The notes under the pieces were generated by a model. That model saw nothing but the letters and a program-made list of their open reading frames with translations, made no database searches and was not told the origin of the DNA. Below are positions 54,791-64,000 of a stretch of DNA of 64,000 nt, in pieces. The translations under genes and the position numbers were made by a program. Where the stretch lies: contig WWBZ02000082.1 of NCBI GenBank assembly GCA_011503125.2, forward strand, positions 2,604,001-2,668,000, read 5' to 3'. This DNA is from Botryosphaeria dothidea. Taxonomy: Eukaryota; Ascomycota; Dothideomycetes; Botryosphaeriales; Botryosphaeriaceae. Numbering within the stretch: the stretch's first letter is position 1; each line of letters opens with the position of its first letter.

Positions 54791-55683
54791 CATATTTTTT
54801 CGCTTCGTTTCGTTGATTAGCGACGGCGTTTTGGAACAAAGTAAGTGGGCACTAGGAAAAGGCGCATTGCAGGTTTCAGGCATGGGCAATACCAAGACCA
54901 ATCGGCACGGGCTGGGGGATGGGACGGAGCAGTAGGACAAATAATGGATAATGGGCGGATGTATTGACGCTTTTGTTCCGGTTGGCGAGAGTGGGGGCGG
55001 AGCTGCTTCAGACACGACGCGCTGCAAGTGGGCTCGGCTTTTCTCGTGCTTGCTGTGCTGACGGCTGACGGCCACGCTGGCTCTTATATACACGAGGCGC
55101 CTGGCTTGTCCCCATGCAGCAGCTGGCAGGATGATTTGGCTCAGCCGCCGGCGGCGGCTGCTGGTGGTGCTGCTGCGGGTGTGTGCGGTGCGGGCGTCAG
55201 CGTGGGTGCTAGGGCTGAGTTGCAACAATCCTGGCCTGCGGGCGCGCAAAGACCCCTCAGGCGCTTGGCCTCCACATGTCTGCCTGCTTTGCCTGACCTT
55301 CCGTTCCCCGCCGACAAAGACACTGTCTGCTTTTTGTGCCCCGCCGCGCACTCTCTTGCGCCCTTTGTGCTTCTGCCTACCTGTCTGTCTGCGTGCCTGC
55401 TTTTCTTCCGCCGCACCGCTGCCCGACCGCCGCCTGTTGACCGGGTTCCCGCGCCCTCGCTCGCTGCCCGCTCCATCTCGCGACCACCCTCCTCGACAGC
55501 CTCCGACGCGCAAGCGCAAGCGCCCGCCCCGTTCCCCCGGAGTCCTCGAGCTGAACGGCGCCAACGTAAATTGACCCCGTCCGTTCGTCGCGAGCCGTCT
55601 GCTTCTTACCTTCGCTCTCGTCGCCCCCGGGCCTTCGCTGTTTGCTGCTTCACCCACTACCCCGCCATCCTCAACCCGCCGCT
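54791..55683. other. promoter and leader region of the MAP kinase gene
   Basis: About 890 bp. TTATATA at 55084-55090 is a possible TATA box, implying a 5' leader of over 500 bases that is very pyrimidine-rich toward the ATG. Long ORFs on both strands here have no domain and are judged non-coding. Confidence 0.5.
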
Positions 55684-57205
<1,522 letters not shown>

Positions 57206-57757
57206 ATACAACCAGATGGGCATTTGATTTGGATGTAGCGAAAAGGAAGCTGCTTGGCTCTTCCTCCAACCAATTGGTTTACTTGTTTTCTTTGGCGAAC
57301 TGCTTTGCAATCCAAGCACGTTGTGTGGGCATGTAATGGTCGGGAGATTGATTTTCGCGACCCGAAAGACAAGAGCAAATGATATTCGATGATGCACACC
57401 GTCTTAGCCACATGTCTTTTGCCACTCCACTTTCACCCCGCTGGCAAAAGCACGCTGACGTCTTTGGGCCAGGCTAATCATCGATAACAATCAGAAATGC
57501 CGATTCGGTTCTTTGCAATCCCTATGTTCCCGTCGCGGTGGGGCATCATCGGGGGCCACCAAGTGACATCATCGCTATTACATCACTATGCTTCAGGTGT
57601 AGAGGTACACACATATAGGAATCCCGCCGTCGCTCCCCTCTTCAGTACTTCAGTCAGACAATTTCTGTGATACCCGTATTGCAAAGCATATTCTTCGCAC
57701 TTTACAAAAATCTCTTCCGACCGCTCAACGAAACACACCAACCTTATATCCACCAAA
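57206..57757. other. intergenic region
   Basis: 3' flank of the MAP kinase and promoter of the next gene. No gene recognised. Confidence 0.6.
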
Positions 57758-58268
57758 ATGTCGAAGGCTTATGAGGGTCAAGATCTCAACAAGCTTGCCC
57801 AACAAGCTGAAAACGATCTTAACAGCTACACCGCAAAGACGGGCCAGACGGCCAGCATCAGCAGTACGTGCTTGCCATATCAACAGAGCATGGATCGGTT
57901 TGAGATTCGACGCTAATCTACGACTTACAGCTGATGAATCCGGTGTCGACATTGCCCGTGCCCAGCAATTCCCTGGAGGTGATGTGAGGTACGGCTCAGC
58001 AGCTTCTGGGGCGGGTAACAACCGTGAGATCCCTCTCGAGGAGGGTGGCGACATCCAAAAGGGCACTGGCCGGTGAGTTGTAGTTCGGTGTCATGCTGAG
58101 AAGGAAGTAAGATACTAACGTCATCACTGCAGTCTCACGAAGGCTGGAGACTTTGAGGGCGTCGGTGGTCCGGAAGACAAGGCCCGGCTCTACCGTGACG
58201 CCAACCCCGGCAACGATGATGTGACGGAGAACGCCCGCCAGGCTCCTGGCCGTGAGCCTAAGGCATAA
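57758..58268 (+). CDS. Small hydrophilic conserved fungal protein of unknown function
   Basis: Exons 57758-57863, 57931-58072 and 58133-58268; introns 67 and 60 bp; 127 aa. The sequence is entirely polar with many Gly, Asp, Asn and Gln (GVDIARAQQFPGGDVRYGS, EIPLEEGGDIQKGTGR, DANPGNDDVTENARQAPGRE), no signal peptide, no membrane segment, one short helix at the start. Composition recalls LEA- or stress-induced disordered proteins; I do not know an assigned function. Splice sites are clean and the frame closes, so the gene is real. The short leader and an ACCAAAATG start context fit good expression. Confidence 0.75.
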
Positions 58269-59990
58269 GGGATGTTCGACTCAGGGATTATACTTGCATT
58301 GAGGCATTGAGTGCCTTATGATACGGAGTACGGGATTGCGGAAATGGCATGATCGGCCAAGAGGCCATTGTATTAGTAGCATGATAACGTGAATGACATT
58401 CGATTGGCAAGACTCAGACAAGGCGGCAAGTCATTTACTGTTTCACATTTCGAACGCCTTGAAGGGCTTGAGAAGACGTCTGCATGTTGTCCTGATTCAA
58501 ACCGAATCCGTCAAATGTTGATCGTCGGGATGGACCCCCCGCAGGTCTGCACGGGCCCTCCGCATCCTCTTGCCAACACCCTGCACCATCCTCTCCTGGA
58601 CATGAATGCATCCACATCGCCCGCCAGGAAGCTTTCGCCTACGCACCATCGCTTGCCTTACCAAACAGATTACGCGTATCTCATCTCCTCTTCGAACTTG
58701 GCTTCTGCAGCAGCGATGGCCATCTCAGCATCTATCCGTTCCGCCAGTTACTGATCTCGGCTCTGTCCATCTGCTTTGGAGCTGCCTCACTGGTCCCCGT
58801 TCCCGCTCTCGTGGCGCGACATTCACCCGGGACAGCCTTGTCTCTTTCAACCATCATCTTCTTCCCACGCGAGCTTTTCCGTCGCGCCGGCTAGCCCACA
58901 GCCGGGAATGTTACACAAGCTGCAAGCCGTGTTTCTTTTTCCCTCCATTACCTCGGACGTGGGGCAACCCAAAGGGCACGACAACCTGGGTCTCCTCGCA
59001 CATACGGAAGACCCGACGCCCAGATACTCACTGAGTCGTGCAAAGTCCACTATTCCCAGCACACTAAGGAACAACACCTTGTCATCAGGCCCCAGGCGGC
59101 GATGCTCCCGTCGGGCCCCCCTTCCCTTCAGACCTGTCGCGGCAACGACGCCGCATCCTCTACCAAAACGTCCTTAGCACCTTGTCAGCTCCGGGCTTGG
59201 TGATGCGCGGCGGCAGCGGGGCACACTTCCCCACCCCGTAAGCAGGGCCGCGCGCGCCCGCAGCGCGAATCCTCGCCTCGGCCCTTTCGTTCTTAGTTGA
59301 TGTGCGGTTTTTTGTCGTACCGTTTTCCCAAGCGGATCGTCTTGTCCTATCCGTACACATATACCAGCGCTACGTGTGGTTGGAACGCCTGAGAAGGATC
59401 ATCACCGGTGCCTGTCGTTCCTTCTTCACCCTGACACTAGTTTCTTTACTAATTGTGGAGCAAGCGGGTTACCGCGACGGGCGATGGCACCTACGTTTTG
59501 GGTTGGATTGACAGGGTCCTGGACGCGGAATGGCAGCTGGACCCTGGTGTTGTAAATGCTGATTCAGTCTGCGCTATTGCAGCAACGGCGCCGGTCTGGG
59601 ATGGCTTGGGGGCCATTCCCTTTGCCCCGCCGTTCGACCCGCCAGAGATCAGCGCGCGGCCGAAGACGTGTCCTGGCAGATAACGCTTCGAATCGCGCCG
59701 CGTAGTTTGGAGTGATGATGAGGGCTGGACAGACAAGGATCAGCTCTTCTTGCTTATGCTTATCCTGTCTGACGCATGCCGATCGAGGGGCACAGTCCTG
59801 CTTTCGCATGGCGGGAGGGTGTGAAGGCAGGGACGAGCTAATGCTCGTGAAAGGAGCTCTTAGGTATGCTATTTATTTAGTCCATCCCGCTCGGCGTCCA
59901 GCGTCTTTCTCTTTCCTTTCCTCAGCTCATTCCTTGTCCAAACTTTCGATTGAGTGTTGATACGCTCTTCTCTACTCCTCTCCTCCAACT
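58269..59990. other. intergenic region
   Basis: About 1.7 kb without a supportable gene. ORFs up to 142 codons on the plus strand are Pro/Arg/Ser-rich with no domain. Confidence 0.55.
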
Positions 59991-61862
59991 ATGGGCTCAG
60001 CCGTCAAGAATTTCGACTTCGTCGTCGTAGGCAGTACGCTCCTCCCCGTTCCCCACACAAATCCCCCCCCCCCCACCCCATTAACACACACGTCCTCCAG
60101 GCGGCCCCGCCGGCGCCACCCTCGCCGCGCGCCTCGCCAACACCGCCGCCGCGCCCAGCGTGCTGCTGCTCGAGGCCGGCGGCAACAACACCGAGCCCTC
60201 AAACCTGTACCTGGCCAACCGCTTCACGACGCTGGCCACCGAGGGCATGAACTGGGGCTACAAGACCACGCCGCAGCAGCACCTCGGCGGCCGCGAGATC
60301 GACTACTCGCGCGGCAAGGGACTGGGCGGCTCCTCCGGCATCAACTTCGCCTGCTACACGGTGGGGCCGCGCGACGACTACGAGGAGTGGGCGCGCGCCG
60401 TCGGCGACGAGGCGTTCGGGTGGGAGGAGGCGCGGCGCCGGTACGACGCGCTGGAGGCGTACGATGCGGACGTGCCCGAGGGGTTCAGGCGGTTCGTCGC
60501 GCCGCGCAAGGAGGCGCACGGGGCGAAGGGCCCGCTGCAGGTCGAGTTTGCCAAGGGCTGGGAGTGGAGTGTGGAGGAGAACATGGCGGCCGCCGACGAG
60601 GCGATCGGGATGAAGACGAATTTGGATATCAACTCGGGCGATCCGCTGGGGATCGGGCTGGTGCCGTCGACGTCGAAGAACGGCATCAGGAGTACGGCGA
60701 AGACGGCGTTTCTGGCGGACCCGCCGGCGAATTTGACCATCTTGACGGATGCGTTGGTGGAGAGGGTGGTGTTTGAGGGGAAGAGGGCGGTGGGTGTGTT
60801 GTCGAATGGGGAGACTTGTGAGTTTTTTTCTTTCTTTTAATACGCTTCTTTTCCTTGCCCATTGCGTTTTTCCCCTCAATGCCTTTCTTTTTTTTTTTTT
60901 TTGCTGACGCTTCGGACATAGACTATGCGAACAAGGACGTCGTCCTTTCCGCCGGCGCCCTCGATACCCCCAAGATCCTCCTCCTCTCCGGCGTCGGCCC
61001 CGAGGAGGAGCTTTCCCGCCACGCCATCCCCGCGGTCCACCACCTCCCGGGCGTGGGCAAGAACCTGCAGGACCACGTCTTCGTGTCGCTGGTCAAGCAG
61101 TTCGAGGAAGGCCTGATCGGGCGCCCGCAGCTCTTCAACGACGCCACCGCGCTGGCCGCCGCGCGCGAGCAGTTCGCCGCCGACCAGACGGGGCCGCTGT
61201 CCATCTTCTACAACTCGATCCTAATGGGTTGGCAGCAGGCGCCCGAGGTGTACGAGAGCAGCGAGTTCAAGGCGTTGCCCCTGGAGACGCAGGAGTACAT
61301 ACGCAAGCCGACCATTCCGTCGTTCGAGCATATTGGTCTCTGCCCGGCGATTCACCCCGCGGCGGATCCGAATGGCGAGTATTTGACGATTTTGACCATG
61401 CAAATGATCCCTCAGTCTACTGGCGAGGTGACGTTGCGGAGCACGGATCCAAAGGACCCGCCGCTGTGCGATCCGAAACTGTTCAGTCATCCGTTCGATC
61501 GGAGGAATATGATTGAGGCTGTGAGAAGGAGTTGGAGGGTCATGGAGGCGGAGCCGCTGGCGAAGCACGTCGTGGGCGATTTCAGCATGCCCAAGGGGCG
61601 CAGCGATGAGGAGATCTTCGACTACATAAAAGAAGTGTGCATGACCACGTGGCACATGACGGGGACGGTCAAGATGGGGAAGGAGGGCGATGAGAGCGCG
61701 TGTGTGGATACGAGCTTCAGAGTGAAGGGTCTAGAGGGGCTGCGTGTTGTGGATAACAGCGTGCCGCCGTTCGTGTTGAACTGCCATGTTGTGAGCGTGG
61801 CGTATTTGATGGGCGAGACGGCGGCGGACAAGATCGTTGCGGAGTATGGGCTGGATAAATGA
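59991..61862 (+). CDS. GMC-family FAD oxidoreductase (choline dehydrogenase/aryl-alcohol oxidase group)
   Basis: Exons 59991-60033, 60101-60817 and 60922-61862; introns 67 and 104 bp, the second containing a long T tract; 566 aa. The FAD site begins at residue 10 (FVVVGSGPAGATLA), with the family signatures GKGLGGSSGINFACY near residue 90 and GALDTPKILLLSGVGP near residue 270. The active-site region includes TWHMTGTVKMG and, at the end, FVLNCHVVSVAYLMGETAAD. No signal peptide, so it is intracellular, unlike wood-decay aryl-alcohol oxidases. Substrate could be choline, an aromatic or aliphatic alcohol, or a sugar; sequence does not decide. No PTS1 at the end (YGLDK). Codon use is very GC-rich. 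Confidence 0.88.
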
Positions 61863-62793
61863 GAAAGACTTAGAGCGGTAGACAGCGGGTGTGGGAAGAA
61901 GTCTGTAGATGCTGTTTCCTTAGCGAGGCGCATTCTGTTCTAGAGGCAATTGACATTGAATTGGAATTTGATATGGGTTTCTTATCTACATGTCTTCGAT
62001 TCGTATGCAGATTCCTTCTCTTGTTCCTACATCCCACTTTTCATCGTCCCCACCCAATGGCAATCCCATCTTAACCCACAACCCTTTTCCTTCGGCCTCA
62101 TTCATGGCTGCATATACGGCCAGACAGTACGATACATATAGATGACAGGCCTGCATACTGTGCTGCATAGGAAGTGTCCTGGGAATAGGACATGACGTTG
62201 AGGTCCAGCCACTCCGTCCTGCCGCACGGAGCCATGTGCCGATCGGATTGCCGGTGTTTGGGTATACGATTTACTGGAGTCATGTGATTGTGAGAAGTTG
62301 AGGATTCTCCGCTACCAGCTTTAGGTAGCCAAGTATATAGTGCTGCCCGTCTATACGGTCGTGCTGGCAGTGAATACCTTCTCATTCCTACCACACGAGT
62401 TTTCAATTACCGGACTTGCGAAATGAGGTGTCAGATGCTTGAATAATTTTTTACCAGGTCAAAACCTTGGGCCTCGGTATGCGGCTTGTCCACACGCCCT
62501 AGTCTTGCCATGTTCGGGAGTGCATGCCACATACAGGAGCTCAGGCACTCCACACTCGACTGCATGGAGACGTGGCGGCGATGGACTGTGATGTGGAATG
62601 TTGCTTAGTCAAAGCTTCTCTGGCAACTCCACTCATCGATAATCTTCGCCGAACACCGACATCGCCTCCACCTATCAGCGCGACTTCAGATCCCGCCATA
62701 AAATTGCCCGCCTTTCCCCGCAGACCATGCCTGTGCCCGATGGACGACTGAGCATACGTACTGCGAGGTAGTGCTCCAGCACCCAGCGCAACC
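61863..62793. other. intergenic region
   Basis: About 930 bp between the GMC gene and the molybdenum cofactor gene. No other gene seen. Confidence 0.6.
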
Positions 62794-64000
62794 ATGGCCG
62801 GACACATTGTGCGCGCCCGCGCCCAGGCCCTGCGCACTCCAAATGCCGCCGCCAGGACGCCCGCATGCACTCGGTGGCAAGCCTATACCGCGTGCACAAT
62901 CCTACCGGAGCATTGCCACGCGCAGGATCACGACCGCTGCCGTGGCACCCGAGCCCGCTCTCGATGTCCCCGGCCCACAGGTCGAATTTCCGGTTCCACG
63001 CGCAGCCGCAGAGAGGCAATCAAGCAGGCGAAGCCCTTCTCGGAATTCCTGACCGATACCTTCAGCCGCCAGCATGACTACCTGCGCATCAGCATCACCG
63101 AGCGCTGCAATTTGCGCTGCCTATACTGCATGCCAGAGGGTATGTTGCTTCCCCGACAAGAGCTCTGCAACATCTGCCGCCGCTAACTGCACAAAACTTC
63201 CACAGAGGGCGTACCACTTTCCCCGGCCGACCACTTGCTCACGACCCCCGAAATCTTCTACATCTCGTCCCTGTTCGTGAATCAAGGCGTCAACAAGATC
63301 CGACTGACTGGCGGCGAGCCCACGGTGCGGCGCGACATCCTGCCTCTGATGCGGTCGATCGGGTCCCTGCGCTCCAAAGGCCTGCGCGAGCTCGCCATAA
63401 CCACGAACGGCATATCGCTGCACCGCAAGCTGGACAGCATGGTGGAGTCGGGCCTGACGGGCATCAACCTCAGCCTGGACACGCTGGACCCGTTCCAGTT
63501 CCAGATCATGACGCGCCGCAAAGGCTTCGACGCCGTCATGAAGAGCATCGATCGCGTGCTCGAGATGAAGCGGCTGGGCGCGCCGGTGAAGCTGAAGATC
63601 AATTGCGTCGTCATGCGCGGCCTGAACGACCGCGAGATCGTGCCCTTCGTCGAGCTGGGCCGCGAGAAGGACGTCGAGGTGCGCTTCATCGAGTACATGC
63701 CGTTCGACGGGAACAAGTGGAACAAGAAGAAGATGATGTCGTACCAGGAGATGCTGGACGTCATTCGAGCCAAGTATCCCGGCGTGCGGCCGGTGAAGGG
63801 GCATAAGAACGATACCAGCAAGACTTGGGAGGTGCCCGGCTTCGTCGGAAAGATTGGCTTCATCACGAGCATGACGCACAATTTCTGTGGGACTTGCAAC
63901 AGGCTGCGCATCACGAGCGATGGCAATCTGAAGGTCTGCCTGTTTGGCAACACGGAGGTGTCGCTGCGGGACATCATGAGGAAAGACAACGAGGGCAAGC
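62794..64000 (+). CDS. MoaA-type GTP 3',8-cyclase, molybdenum cofactor synthesis (3' end outside window)
   Basis: Catalyses the radical-SAM first step of molybdopterin synthesis in mitochondria, needed for nitrate reductase, sulfite oxidase and xanthine dehydrogenase. Exon 1 is 62794-63139, a 66-bp phase-1 intron spans 63140-63205, and exon 2 starts at 63206 and is open to the window edge. The N-terminal about 75 residues are Arg/Ala-rich and serve as a presequence. The SAM cluster is [11 protein letters not shown] (CX3CX2C), LTGGEPTVR binds SAM, and the second iron-sulfur cluster is [18 protein letters not shown] (CX2CX13C). The final GG pair and any MoaC domain lie beyond the window; fungal cnxABC/MOCS1-like genes are often MoaA-MoaC fusions, so the gene probably continues by more than a few codons. 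Confidence 0.93.

Noticed and set aside
54617..55657. 346-codon minus-strand ORF before the MAP kinase
   Set aside because: Arg-rich, no domain, runs over the end of the membrane protein gene and the kinase leader.

Overview
The window reads as nuclear DNA of a filamentous ascomycete (Pezizomycotina). Genes carry one to five short GT-AG introns, mostly 46-112 bp, often with a CTAAC/TACTAAC-like branch site. There are no operons or Shine-Dalgarno sites. Several products belong to families typical of Pezizomycotina: a PhiA-like secreted protein, a beta-propeller muconate cyclase, a fungal ubiquitin-like-domain protein and a MUP1-type permease. I cannot name the species. For most genes exon joins were rebuilt by hand and checked by frame continuity and total length divisible by three.

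Layout. 1-7.3 kb: 3' part of a RidA/Mmf1 gene, a GT34 glycosyltransferase, a secreted intradiol dioxygenase, and a tail-anchored sulfotransferase-like protein. 7.3-15.7 kb: gene-poor, with one DHA1-type MFS transporter. 15.75-20.85 kb: an almost complete Ty1/copia retrotransposon with 136-bp LTRs, a 5-bp target duplication and a primer site matching the anticodon region of initiator tRNA. It is inactivated by two stop codons and a frameshift. 21.1-22.4 kb: a decayed ubiquitin-like-domain gene.

23.1-29.7 kb is an aromatic catabolism cluster: a carboxymuconolactone-decarboxylase-like protein, a catechol-type 1,2-dioxygenase, a divergently transcribed muconate cyclase, and a protein fusing two dimeric alpha/beta-barrel domains to an enol-lactone hydrolase. 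Together they look like a route from catechol (or hydroxyquinol) to 3-oxoadipate. A separate muconolactone isomerase is not seen, and the fused barrel domains are a candidate for that step.

31-47 kb: an alginate-lyase-fold secreted enzyme, a PhiA-like secreted protein, a doubtful lysine-rich orphan locus, a small mitochondrial membrane protein, a SET/MYND protein, a MUP1-like permease, a zinc alcohol dehydrogenase divergent from a peroxisomal (AKL-ending) aryl-CoA ligase, and an NAD-dependent epimerase. 47.7-57.2 kb: three cell-surface or cell-wall genes in a row, namely a GPI-anchored seven-repeat protein, a single-pass membrane protein with a catalytically dead aspartic-protease ectodomain, and the Slt2/MpkA cell-wall-integrity MAP kinase. 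57.7-64 kb: a small hydrophilic protein, a GMC oxidoreductase, and the 5' part of the MoaA-type molybdenum cofactor gene, which runs off the window.

Four related short palindromic sequences (two complete at about 226-229 bp, with TA flanks) form a MITE-like family scattered through the intergenic DNA.
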